Below are positions 1 to 7,720 of a stretch of 48,808 nt of DNA, one piece after another. The DNA comes from Myxococcota bacterium (GTDB lineage: Bacteria; Myxococcota_A; Bradymonadia; UBA7976; UBA1532). The stretch is from assembly GCA_023150895.1 (NCBI GenBank), contig JAKLJY010000008.1, forward strand, positions 62,208-111,015, written 5' to 3'. The notes under the pieces were generated by a model. It did not search any database. It worked only from the letters and a program-made list of their open reading frames with translations, and was not told the origin of the DNA. The position numbers were made by a program, and so were the translations under genes. Within the stretch, counting starts at the first letter, position 1; every line of letters begins with the position of its first letter.

Positions 1-297
1 GATCTCGCCGGTGATCATGCGCGGGTTCACGTTCACCCCGCGAGACCGCACGATGCCGCGGACGCCGATGCAGAACTCGCTGCGCATCGACTCGGCGAGC
101 TTGTGGCCCTCGGCCGTGAGCTGCGGATCGAAGAAGACCTGGGTGATGCCGCCACGGTCGCGCAGGTCGACGAAGATCACGCCGCCGTGATCCCGGCGGG
201 ATTGCACCCAGCCAAAGAGAACAACCTCTTCGCCCACGTGGGCGGCGCGCAGGTCGCCGCAACGGTGGGTCCGCTTCAACTCCGTCATGAACTGCAT
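1..297 (-). CDS. aspS: Aspartyl-tRNA synthetase, N-terminal part (cut by window edge)
   Basis: Charges tRNA-Asp (or tRNA-Asp/Asn in non-discriminating forms) with aspartate in the cytoplasm. The 99 visible codons are the N-terminal OB-fold anticodon-binding domain. They begin MQFMTELKRTHRCG and contain the family motif GWVQSRRDHGG, followed by FVDLRDR and ITQVFFDP. The catalytic class II core lies outside the window. The start at 297 is preceded by an AGGAG ribosome site about 9 nt upstream; a second in-frame ATG at 288 is possible. It lies downstream of, and on the same strand as, the small membrane protein, with a 107-nt gap in which I see no clear promoter. The family is certain; whether it discriminates Asp from Asn tRNA cannot be judged from this fragment. 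Confidence 0.93.
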   Translation of the reverse strand, partial: MQFMTELKRTHRCGDLRAAHVGEEVVLFGWVQSRRDHGGVIFVDLRDRGGITQVFFDPQLTAEGHKLAESMRSEFCIGVRGIVRSRGVNVNPRMITGEI

Positions 298-404
298 CTG
301 GGAAGGCTCCTCGACCGGCGACCGGTGACCGGAAAAATGACGCGGCGCATCGTAAGCGCGTCGCGGGCGATTTCGCAACGACCGCGCGCGCCTGGCCCCC
401 GCTC

Positions 405-755
405 TCAGCGCGAGAGTCGCCGCAGCCCGATCGCCGAGACGAGGGCGACCACGGCGAGCACGGAGAAGCCGAGCACGACGGGGGCGAGGCTCTCGCCGAT
501 GCCGATGATCAGGATCTGCCCGAACGTCTCGCCGAGCTCGCCGCCCTTGGCTTCGAAGTACTTGGAGACGGCGATGAGATCGACCGCGACGCCCGCGAAC
601 ACGGAGCACAGGACGGCCGCGCACAGGGCCCCGAGGTAGGGCAGTTTGCGGGCATCGGGCCGCACGGCGAAACCGACGGCCGCGGCGATGGCCAGAAACC
701 CGAAGACGAGAATGACGATGCTGGGGAAGCCGCCGGCGACGATGAGCCACTGCAT
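405..755 (-). CDS. Small three-helix membrane protein, unknown function
   Basis: A 116-residue protein with three strongly hydrophobic stretches at about residues 4-28, 38-62 and 80-108. A short polar loop (SKYFEAKGGELGETFG) lies before the last helix, and a basic tail (RRLSR) would stay in the cytoplasm. The arrangement vaguely recalls short MotA/ExbB-type or CPBP-like membrane proteins, but no diagnostic motif supports either. The start is well supported: AAGGAGT lies 6-7 nt before the ATG. It is transcribed toward aspS and divergently from the ECF sigma gene, with 177 nt between the two likely starts. I do not recognise the family. Confidence 0.75.
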   Translation of the reverse strand: MQWLIVAGGFPSIVILVFGFLAIAAAVGFAVRPDARKLPYLGALCAAVLCSVFAGVAVDLIAVSKYFEAKGGELGETFGQILIIGIGESLAPVVLGFSVLAVVALVSAIGLRRLSR

Positions 756-932
756 GGGACACTCCTTGGGCGAAGAATACGACCGCTTTCGAGTCGAGCC
801 GGGAAGACCACCTCCCCGGCGCCGTTCTCGCCCAGGACAACGCCGGCCGGCGCCGGGCGTGACAGAAAATCGTGCGCCGCCGGTCGGAAATTATTGTTGT
901 CACGCCGGGCCCGCTCGGGCGTTGTGCCATGC

Positions 933-1496
933 GTGGAAAGTACCCGCGAGCACGCACTGGTCCAAGGCCTCCGCGAGGGCGTCCCCGGGGCGTTCGACGC
1001 GGTCTACGATGCCTGGCGACCGCGCGTCTACGGATACCTGGCCCGTCTCTGCGGCGATCCGACGCTGGCCGCGGACCTCTCGCAGGAGGTCTGGCTGCGG
1101 CTCGCGAGCCACGCGCCTCGCTTGCAGCCTGGCACGCAGCTCACGGCCTGGCTGTTCACCGTGGCCCGCAACCTCTTTCGCAGCCATCGCCGGTGGGCCT
1201 GGCTGCGCGGGCAGCGCCTCGTGGAGCTGACGTTCGAGACGCTGACGCACGCAGCGGACGCACCGTCCCCCTTCGAGTCCCTCTGCGCCGACGACGCACA
1301 GCGCCGCCTGGAGCGGGCGTTGGCGGGCGTCCCGGAGAAGTACCGCGAGGCCCTGCTTCTGGTCTGTGTCGAAGGGCTGAGCCCGTCGGAGGCCGCCACC
1401 GTCGCCGGCATCACCCCCGAAAACCTGCGCCAGCGGCTCGCCCGCGGGCGTACTCTCTTGTCCGACGCCCTGACCGCGGCAGATCGGAGCGCATGA
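933..1496 (+). CDS. ECF-type RNA polymerase sigma factor
   Basis: An extracytoplasmic-function sigma-70 protein of about 187 residues that directs RNA polymerase to a small regulon. Region 2 is visible at roughly residues 15-75 (YDAWRPRVYGYLARL, then DLSQEVWLRL and TAWLFTVARNLFRSHRR). Region 4 lies near the C-terminus (LAGVPEKYREALLL, then LSPSEAATVAGIT and LRQRLARGRTLL). The start is uncertain: GTG at 933 fits the family length, GTG at 924 is close, and an upstream TTG at 894 would add 13 residues. Its stop overlaps the ATG of the next gene, so the two are translationally coupled. That partner has a single membrane helix and could be its regulator, but it lacks an obvious anti-sigma domain. 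Confidence 0.88.
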   Translation: MESTREHALVQGLREGVPGAFDAVYDAWRPRVYGYLARLCGDPTLAADLSQEVWLRLASHAPRLQPGTQLTAWLFTVARNLFRSHRRWAWLRGQRLVELTFETLTHAADAPSPFESLCADDAQRRLERALAGVPEKYREALLLVCVEGLSPSEAATVAGITPENLRQRLARGRTLLSDALTAADRSA

Positions 1497-1792
1497 TGAC
1501 CCGCACGACGGACCGCACGATTCCCCAGCCCCCGACCGGCGGCGAGGTCGATGCCGCCCTCGACACGGCGCTGGCGGCGCTGCCCGAGGTCGATCTCGAT
1601 GCACGCGCCGCCGAGCGACTCCGACGGCAGGCCCGGCGGGTCTTCGAGGCCGAGCATGCGCTCGCGGATCGCCCGTGGGCCCTGGCGTTCGACCGCATCT
1701 GGATTCGCCGGATGGAGCCCGCACTGCTGGCCGGCACGGCCGCGTACTACCTGATCTGGGCCGTGGCGGCCGTCACGACCGTCGCTCGCTGA
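1493..1792 (+). CDS. Small single-helix membrane protein coupled to ECF sigma factor
   Basis: A 99-residue protein whose ATG overlaps the TGA of the sigma gene (ATGA; a second ATG follows immediately). The first 65 residues are charged and helical, with LDARAAERLRRQARRVFEAEH. The C-terminal third carries one hydrophobic helix (LLAGTAAYYLIWAVAAVTTVA). Being tightly coupled to an ECF sigma gene and membrane-bound is typical of anti-sigma factors. However, there is no HxxxCxxC zinc motif and the hydrophobic segment is at the extreme C-terminus, so the role is an inference from position. No homologue is recognised. Confidence 0.7.
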   Translation: MMTRTTDRTIPQPPTGGEVDAALDTALAALPEVDLDARAAERLRRQARRVFEAEHALADRPWALAFDRIWIRRMEPALLAGTAAYYLIWAVAAVTTVAR

Positions 1793-1823
1793 CGCGGCAA
1801 TACGCCCCCGCCGCGGTCAGAAC

Positions 1824-3113
1824 TCAGCCCGGCGGACGCGGGAGGACCAGCCCCGGCTGCACCTGAACGCCGCTCGGCAGGATGCGGCGCACCACCTCCT
1901 CGAGCCCGGCCTCCGTGTGCACCGGGTGCGCGGTCGCCACCCGGATCACGTCGTCGACGAAGAGCCGCCGCTCGAGGGCGTCCGCAATCTCGAGCAGCTT
2001 GCCGTCGCGCACCCGGACCCGGAGGCCCGGGAGGCGGGCGCGCAACATCGGCGGGAGCTGTCCCGCCGCTGCGATGGCCAGAATCTCCTTCGCGAAGTGG
2101 GTGATGACCCCGCGGTGAAACGTCTGGCCGCTGTGAAGAATCCGGAAATAGCGGGGGCCGACGTTCAGTCGGGCCTCCACTTCTCCGGCGGTGAATCGAG
2201 CGAACAGCGTGTCCTCGCCGCTCGCCCGGGCCACGCGCACGCCTCTCCGGGTGGCGATCTCATCGAGCACCCGGATGAATGTGTCGCTGTCCGCGACGAT
2301 GAACGGATCGACGAGCGCGTCGGCGATGTCTGGAGCGAAGGCCGGCAGCCAGGCGTGGTAGCTTTCCGCCTCGGGCACGGGGATGCCGTCTTCTTCGCGA
2401 TCCCGGAAGAACGTCACGGTGTCATAGGGGAGCTCGCGGCGACGCCGCTCGATCCACTTTTCGAAGCCGGCATAGAACGCCACGGCTTCGCCCTCGTCCT
2501 CGGTGAACGGCCGCAGCCCGATGATGTACCCGGGCTGGATCTGGCGGGTGACGAGGCTGTCGGCGCTGAGGTTGCGGGCCAGGAAGTCGGACCAGAGCGT
2601 CCGCATCGAGAGCGGCGCCTGATACGTGTCGAAGAACGCGAGCTCGTCGGCGGGTGTCCCCACGGGCGTGCAGGTGCCGTCGGGGTCCATGCGGTGGTAC
2701 TCCATCCGCAGGATGCGTCCCTCGCCGAACAGCACCTCGACCTGCAGATCCCGGCCGGACTCGGCGAGGACGCGCCCGAAGTGCGCGACCACGGGGGTCA
2801 GCTGGCCGCTGCCCGCATGGCAGCTCGCGCAGAACGCATCGGCGGTGGCCTGCCGTTCACTGCCCCAGAGCCTGCGCAGCGCGTCTTCGAGGGCAGGTCG
2901 CGAGAGATCGAGGGGCAGATCGGAGAAGACGTGCAGCGTGCTCGTCGGCAAGCCGCACCGGCCGCAGGCCATGATGAGCACGCCGAGGTCCGTCGCCTCC
3001 CCCCCGAGCCGCGCGAGCGCAGGGCCGCGAATCTCGCGCTGGAACTGCTCGCGAGACCACTGCCGCAACTGGCGGAACTTGCGCGGCTCGCTCGGGAAAT
3101 GCAGTAGGCCCAA
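1824..3113 (-). CDS. Hypothetical cytoplasmic protein with two CxxC pairs
   Basis: About 429 residues with no signal peptide or membrane helix. Two cysteine pairs stand out near the N-terminus, numbered from the alternative ATG at 3137: ACGRCG (C58, C61) and CASCHAG (C103, C106). The four cysteines could form one zinc site or a redox pair. CASCH also matches a haem c motif, but without an export signal haem attachment is unlikely. The rest is mixed alpha/beta with no motif I know. The start is chosen as TTG at 3113 because a perfect GGAGGTGA ribosome site sits 5 nt before it. The alternative ATG at 3137 lies upstream of that site and has no ribosome site of its own. It is the last gene of the minus-strand run BMC protein, efp, this gene, 55 nt after efp. 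Confidence 0.75.
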   Translation of the reverse strand: MGLLHFPSEPRKFRQLRQWSREQFQREIRGPALARLGGEATDLGVLIMACGRCGLPTSTLHVFSDLPLDLSRPALEDALRRLWGSERQATADAFCASCHAGSGQLTPVVAHFGRVLAESGRDLQVEVLFGEGRILRMEYHRMDPDGTCTPVGTPADELAFFDTYQAPLSMRTLWSDFLARNLSADSLVTRQIQPGYIIGLRPFTEDEGEAVAFYAGFEKWIERRRRELPYDTVTFFRDREEDGIPVPEAESYHAWLPAFAPDIADALVDPFIVADSDTFIRVLDEIATRRGVRVARASGEDTLFARFTAGEVEARLNVGPRYFRILHSGQTFHRGVITHFAKEILAIAAAGQLPPMLRARLPGLRVRVRDGKLLEIADALERRLFVDDVIRVATAHPVHTEAGLEEVVRRILPSGVQVQPGLVLPRPPG

Positions 3114-3118
3114 GGGGG

Positions 3119-3126
3119 TCACCTCC
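3119..3126 (-). promoter_or_regulatory. Perfect ribosome binding site fixing a TTG start
   Basis: On the minus strand the sequence reads GGAGGTGA, then CCCCC, then TTG. Eight bases complementary to the 3' end of 16S rRNA at 5-nt spacing argue that translation of the CxxC hypothetical protein begins at TTG 3113 rather than at ATG 3137. Confidence 0.6.
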
Positions 3127-3168
3127 GGCCTTGCCATCGACCGGAGCCCGCCCGACTTGAACGAAAGT

Positions 3169-3753
3169 TCAGCGTGCGAGGCGGTCTTTGAAGGCCTGCG
3201 TCGCGCAGTCGATCCGGACGCGGTCGCCGGGCTTCACGAAGAGCGGCACCTGGATCTTCAGGCCGTTCTCAGTGACTGCGGCCGTCGTCACGGAGCCGGA
3301 CGCGGTGTCCCCCCGGGCGCCGGGCTCGACGTCGGTCACGGTCATCTCGACGAACTGCGGGAGCTCGATGCCGACGATGGCGCCGTTGTACTCGATGGCC
3401 TTGAGTTCGAGGTTCTCGAGCAGGAGAGCGGCGTCGTCGCCGACCTCACGGTCGGTCAGTTCGAACTGTTCGAAGGTGTCCGTCGCCATGAAGTAGTAGC
3501 GCGTCCCGTCGCCCTCGGGGGCCTGATACAGGTATTGCGCGGCCAGCTTGCGCAGATCGGGCTCGTTGTACTTCTCGCCGGCCTTCAGGCTGCGGTCGGA
3601 GATCTGACCGGTCAGAATGTGGCGGAGGCGGACCTTCACGAGCGTCTGCGCGCCGCGCGCGCCGGTCGACTGCGAGTGGACACTCTCGACGACCCAGGGC
3701 TGCCCGTCCATTTCGACGCGCGTCCCCTTCTTGAAGTCCGTCGTCGCGATCAC
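3169..3753 (-). CDS. efp: Translation elongation factor P
   Basis: EF-P (194 residues) binds between the P and E sites of stalled ribosomes and promotes peptide bonds at polyproline stretches. The three-domain EF-P is complete: KOW-like domain I (FKKGTRVEMDGQPW), central OB domain (YFMATDTFEQFEL, then LELKAIEYNGAIVGIELP) and C-terminal OB domain (GSVTTAAVTENGLKIQVPLFVKPGD). The modification loop reads STGARGAQ. The usual GKG lysine is absent and an arginine sits near the tip, as in the arginine-type and unmodified EF-Ps. Translation starts at GTG 3753 behind AAGGGGTGA, which overlaps the stop of the upstream BMC gene. The clustered polyproline runs in the neighbouring surface proteins would be natural clients, but that is inference. 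Confidence 0.95.
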   Translation of the reverse strand: MIATTDFKKGTRVEMDGQPWVVESVHSQSTGARGAQTLVKVRLRHILTGQISDRSLKAGEKYNEPDLRKLAAQYLYQAPEGDGTRYYFMATDTFEQFELTDREVGDDAALLLENLELKAIEYNGAIVGIELPQFVEMTVTDVEPGARGDTASGSVTTAAVTENGLKIQVPLFVKPGDRVRIDCATQAFKDRLAR

Positions 3754-3757
3754 GGGT

Positions 3758-4390
<633 letters not shown>

Positions 4391-4451
4391 GGCGCGCGAC
4401 GTTAACTGCAAGCGAACCGAGGCGCAACCGAAAGCCCGGGCCCGGCGTCGG

Positions 4452-4480
4452 TTGACGCGCGCAACCCGAGAAAGTAGAGT
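4452..4480 (+). promoter_or_regulatory. Sigma-70-like promoter upstream of folB
   Basis: TTGACG (4452-4457) and TAGAGT (4475-4480) are separated by 17 nt in the 155-nt divergent gap between the BMC-like gene and folB. The predicted transcript would begin near 4487, about 60 nt before the folB ATG. The match is 5/6 at -35 and 4/6 at -10. It has not been tested. Confidence 0.45.
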
Positions 4481-4545
4481 GCGCGCCTTCGCCCGGGCCC
4501 GCGCCCGCTTTCGCCCACCCCGCGCCCCGTTCGCCGCACCCCACG

Positions 4546-4920
4546 ATGCACGCTGACCAGATCCTCGTCGAGGGCCTCGCCTTCACCGGTCGCCACGGGT
4601 GGTTCGATCACGAGCGCCGCGAGGGTTGCCGCTTCGTCGTCGACCTCGTTCTGACCCTCGATGCCCGACCCGCGGCGGCCTCCGACCGCCTGGCCGACAC
4701 CGTCGACTATGGCGCCGTCGTCGAGCGCGTTCTGTCCATCGGGCAGGGCGACAGCGTGCGGCTCCTCGAACGTCTGTCCGAACGCATCGTCGACGGCCTG
4801 CTCGATGGTTTCCCGAAGGTCGCTCGCGTCGAACTCACGCTGCGCAAGCTCGATGCCCCCATCGCCGGCGCCCCCCGCGCCGTTGGGGTCCGCATCGTCC
4901 GCGAGCGTCCGCATGGCTGA
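4546..4920 (+). CDS. folB: Dihydroneopterin aldolase
   Basis: Folate pathway enzyme (124 residues) that converts 7,8-dihydroneopterin to 6-hydroxymethyl-dihydropterin and glycolaldehyde. The fold is recognised by LVEGLAFTGRHGWFDHER, which contains the conserved glutamate region, by VVDLVLTLDARPAAASDRL, by DTVDYGAVVE, and by RKLDAPI with the catalytic-site lysine near residue 104. The length is normal for bacterial FolB. It starts at ATG 4546 without a strong ribosome site, downstream of a sigma-70-like promoter. The last 8 nt overlap the start of a Rieske ferredoxin gene, so the two are coupled. No other folate gene is in the window. Confidence 0.92.
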   Translation: MHADQILVEGLAFTGRHGWFDHERREGCRFVVDLVLTLDARPAAASDRLADTVDYGAVVERVLSIGQGDSVRLLERLSERIVDGLLDGFPKVARVELTLRKLDAPIAGAPRAVGVRIVRERPHG

Positions 4921-5257
4921 GTCGGAGACCCTCCCCGCCTGGGTGGACGTCGGCGCGCTCGAAGGGCTCGGCGCCGACACCCCGACGGCCCGCTCCGCCG
5001 GCGGGGTGCCGCTCGTCGTCGTGCGCCGCCAGGACGACTCCGTGGTCGCCTATCTCGACGCCTGTCCGCACCGGGGCGTGCCGCTCTCCGAAACCGGCCG
5101 CGTCCTCGAGGACACGCTCGTCTGCAGCGTCCACTTCTGGCGGTTCACGCTGCCCGAGGGACGCCAGACCCACCTGCCGGACATCTGCCTCCAGCGTTGG
5201 GCGACGCGGGTCACCCCGGCCGGCCGGGTCGAGGTCCGCGCGCCGTCTCCCCCCTGA
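4913..5257 (+). CDS. Rieske [2Fe-2S] ferredoxin-like protein
   Basis: A 114-residue stand-alone Rieske domain. The cluster ligands are in two boxes, CPHRG and CSVHFW, giving C-x-H ... C-x2-H with 17 residues between them. This is the spacing of soluble Rieske ferredoxins and of the N-terminal domains of ring-hydroxylating oxygenases. No oxygenase domain follows, and there is no export signal, so it should act as a small cytoplasmic electron carrier or redox sensor. The ATG at 4913 overlaps the folB coding end by 8 nt. Its own 3' end overlaps the convergent O-antigen-ligase-like gene by 47 nt. The redox partner is unknown. Confidence 0.88.
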   Translation: MAESETLPAWVDVGALEGLGADTPTARSAGGVPLVVVRRQDDSVVAYLDACPHRGVPLSETGRVLEDTLVCSVHFWRFTLPEGRQTHLPDICLQRWATRVTPAGRVEVRAPSPP

Positions 5258-6719
5258 CGACCGAAGCGCCTCGGTTCGCATCCGCGCTCGCCGCCTCGCC
5301 ACTGTGCGCCCGCGCCCGATCCGACGCGTCCGAGGCCTCCATCACCCGCCGGGTCCAGGTCGTGAGGCAGCCGGTGAGCATCGCCACGAGGTAGAGCGCC
5401 TCGAAGTCCTCCATGCTCAGGAAGAAACCGGTCAACAGGAACGGCACCATCAGCCCGTCGACGCACAGCGCGAGCTCGTGCGCACGGCCGTGCGTGTCCT
5501 CGTCGATGGCCCCCCGCGCCCGCAGCGCCGCCAGCCACCGGCGCACCCGGAACGCATCGACCGGCACGGAGGCGATGAACCAGATCAGGATGGCGAGCCC
5601 GAGCACGCCGGTCTCCCCGCCCCGCTGAATCCACATGTTGTGGGCCTGCCGGGCACGGTTGATCTCGTACTCCGTGTCCATCACGAGGTGCTCGTACCCG
5701 TCCGTCCCGGTGCGCCAGGTCGGCCGCCAATCGCTGTAGTCGTAGAAGAGCTCGACGTAGTTCTCGAGGCCCGCGCCGAAGAGCGGGTTGCCCCACATCA
5801 TCCGCCAGCCCACGTTCCACGAGTTCAGGCGGCCGAGCGCCGAGGCGTCCTCTTCGTAGTTCTTGATGGTGCCGTACCGCTCGAGCAGCGACTCGCTCGT
5901 GAAGAACAGCAGCGCGCCGGCCATGCCGACCGCGCCACCGATGGTGAACAGCCACCGATGGCGGCTTCGCCAGGCGCAGACGGCAAGCCCTCCGGCCGCT
6001 CCCATGAGTCCACCGCGGGACTCCGTCAGCAGGATGGCATGCAGGAGAAACGGCATGAAGGCGAGCCACGCCCCCCGACCCAACCAGCCGCGGGCCAACG
6101 TGGCCATGTACCAGCAGCCCACCATGGACATCGACAAGAGGATGCAGAAGTCGTTGCGGTCGGCGAAAAGACCGCCCGGGATCCCGATGGCGGGGCCGGG
6201 ACCGGTGATGGGGTACGTGTGAACGACGAAGTAGTGGTAGTTGGCCCAGACCGCCAGCAGTCCGCCGCAGAGCGAGAAGCTCACGAGCATGCGCTCGATC
6301 CACTTCAGGTCCACGAGCACCCGGCTGCCGAGCCAGATGACCAGGTACATCTTCCAGTAGAAGTCGAACTTGCCCCACAGCTCGGCCGGCCGGACCGGCC
6401 GGCTGTGCCCGATGAGCTGCACGAAGGAAGACTCCAGGATGAGGCCGGAGATCGCGAAGTGCGCGACCATCAGCGTCAGGATCTTCATCTGCAACGAGCC
6501 GCCCCGCGGCCAACCGTGTCGCAGCACGTAGACGCCGGTGCCGAGCAGCGCGGCGGCGACCATCGGCAGCGAGAGGCTCTTGCCGAAGAGCGTCCAGTCG
6601 AGCTCCGACGGCCGACCGAACGCCACCGCGAAGTACCCGAACATGGCCCATCCGGGGTGCACGAAGACCCCGAGGATCCCGAAGAGTCCGAGGAGTGCAG
6701 CGACGATCAGCAGGGTCAC
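5211..6719 (-). CDS. O-antigen ligase/polymerase-like membrane protein
   Basis: About 502 residues with ten or more hydrophobic helices. Features of the Wzy/WaaL (PF04932) superfamily are visible. FADRNDFCILLSM lies near residue 185, similar to exosortase-associated O-glycosylation ligases. LLTESRGGLMGA follows. A periplasmic loop ends in AHNMWIQRGGETGVLG near residue 356, which carries the conserved His-Asn and E-x-G-x-x-G. Such proteins transfer or polymerise undecaprenyl-linked glycans on the outer face of the inner membrane. GTG 6719 was chosen because GGAAGAG lies 6 nt upstream; an upstream start at 6767 would add 16 arginine-rich residues. No glycosyltransferase is adjacent, so the substrate (O-antigen, exopolysaccharide or glycoprotein) is unknown. 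Confidence 0.8.
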   Translation of the reverse strand: MTLLIVAALLGLFGILGVFVHPGWAMFGYFAVAFGRPSELDWTLFGKSLSLPMVAAALLGTGVYVLRHGWPRGGSLQMKILTLMVAHFAISGLILESSFVQLIGHSRPVRPAELWGKFDFYWKMYLVIWLGSRVLVDLKWIERMLVSFSLCGGLLAVWANYHYFVVHTYPITGPGPAIGIPGGLFADRNDFCILLSMSMVGCWYMATLARGWLGRGAWLAFMPFLLHAILLTESRGGLMGAAGGLAVCAWRSRHRWLFTIGGAVGMAGALLFFTSESLLERYGTIKNYEEDASALGRLNSWNVGWRMMWGNPLFGAGLENYVELFYDYSDWRPTWRTGTDGYEHLVMDTEYEINRARQAHNMWIQRGGETGVLGLAILIWFIASVPVDAFRVRRWLAALRARGAIDEDTHGRAHELALCVDGLMVPFLLTGFFLSMEDFEALYLVAMLTGCLTTWTRRVMEASDASDRARAHSGEAASADANRGASVVRGETARGPRPGRPG

Positions 6720-6813
6720 GTGAGGCTCTTCCCGTCCGGACGGCCGTCGGCGGGCCCGATCCCGCACTGCGCGGATTCTTCACGATGACGACGCCTTGTG
6801 CGAGTGTAACGCC

Positions 6814-7653
6814 GTGAAAAGCCCCGACACGCCCCTCCGCCCGTCGCCGGCGCGCGCGCTGCTCGCCGCGCTCGTCGCCCTCGCCCCCGCGCCCGCCGCC
6901 GCCCAGACGGCGCGCGCGGACGTCCTCCGGCAACAGGCCGAGGAAGCCTACCGCAACGGCGACGACCTGCGCGCCCTGTCCTTCCTCGAACTCGCCTATG
7001 CGGCCGATCCGCAGCCGGGCATCCTCGCGAACCGGGGGCTCATCCTCGAGCGACTCGGCGACACGCGGCGGGCCGTCGCGGACTTCGAGGCCTACCTGGC
7101 CACCCAGCCCCCCGCGGAGAAGCGCGCCACGGCCGAGACGGCCCTGCGCCGACTCAGACCCGAGGTCCTGATCGGTTCGGATCGCCCCGGGCTGACCGTC
7201 TTCCTCGACGACCAGAGCGTCCCGAGCGGAACGACGCCCCTGCGCCTCCCGCTGCCGGTCGGCGCACACCTCGTTCGATTCGAAGGCCCGGAGGTCGTGG
7301 CGGGACAGGTCGCGTTCATCGTCGAGGCCGGCCGCGAACAGGCCATCCAGCTTCGGCCGGTCCCCCTGCGTCCGGTTGCGGAAGCGGGGGCGCAGACCCG
7401 CGACGGTCGAACGCCTGCGGAGACGTGGGCTTACGTCTCCCTCGGCGCGGGCGTCGCGACGGCGGTGGCGGGCGGCGCGCTGACGCTGCTCATGATGGGC
7501 GCGAAGGACGACCGCGACGGCGCCTCGACCCGGTCGGCGTGGAAGGACCACGACGAAACCGCCGAGCTGTATCAGACCGGCGCCGGGGCGGCATTCGGCG
7601 TGTCCGCCGCAGCGCTGGCGACGGGTCTCTACTTCTGGTTCGCCGGGGACTGA
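6814..7653 (+). CDS. Exported TPR/PEGA-domain protein with C-terminal membrane helices
   Basis: About 279 residues. A signal peptide (hydrophobic run ending APAAAQT) is followed by a TPR-like helical segment (EEAYRNGDDLRALSFLELAY, then LILERLGDTRRAVADFEAYL). Next comes a PEGA-like beta domain (DRPGLTVFLDDQSVPSGTTP, then LRLPLPVGAHLVRFEG). Two hydrophobic segments end the protein (WAYVSLGAGVATAVAGGALT and FGVSAAALATGLYFWFAG). This TPR-PEGA-membrane order is common in Myxococcota envelope proteins of unknown role. The start is ambiguous: GTG at 6814 gives a cleaner signal peptide than TTG at 6796, and neither has a strong ribosome site. It is divergent from the O-antigen-ligase-like gene and convergent with the next lipoprotein gene. 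Confidence 0.8.
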   Translation: MKSPDTPLRPSPARALLAALVALAPAPAAAQTARADVLRQQAEEAYRNGDDLRALSFLELAYAADPQPGILANRGLILERLGDTRRAVADFEAYLATQPPAEKRATAETALRRLRPEVLIGSDRPGLTVFLDDQSVPSGTTPLRLPLPVGAHLVRFEGPEVVAGQVAFIVEAGREQAIQLRPVPLRPVAEAGAQTRDGRTPAETWAYVSLGAGVATAVAGGALTLLMMGAKDDRDGASTRSAWKDHDETAELYQTGAGAAFGVSAAALATGLYFWFAGD

Positions 7654-7720
7654 CCGCCCACAACGCTGACCGGCGAGTCACCCGCGGCCGTCGGCGCAGA
7701 ACGCCGGGCCCCCGAGCGCT

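Noticed and set aside
841-852. 12-bp palindrome CGCCGGCCGGCG between the small membrane protein and ECF sigma genes
   Set aside because: It is made only of G and C, which form palindromes readily here, and it has no second copy or promoter context.
2800-3100. CASCH in the hypothetical protein at 1824-3113 as a haem c site
   Set aside because: The protein has no export signal, and haem c attachment occurs outside the cytoplasm; a zinc or redox CxxC is more likely.
4398-4405. ACGTTAAC upstream of the BMC-like gene, also present in the merR leader (13388-13395)
   Set aside because: A single 8-mer shared once in 48 kb can be chance; there is no further similarity around it.
7692-7706. Short hairpin CGGCG-CAGAA-CGCCG in the convergent gap after the TPR/PEGA gene
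   Set aside because: Only five pairs and no T-run; in such GC-rich DNA this is expected by chance.
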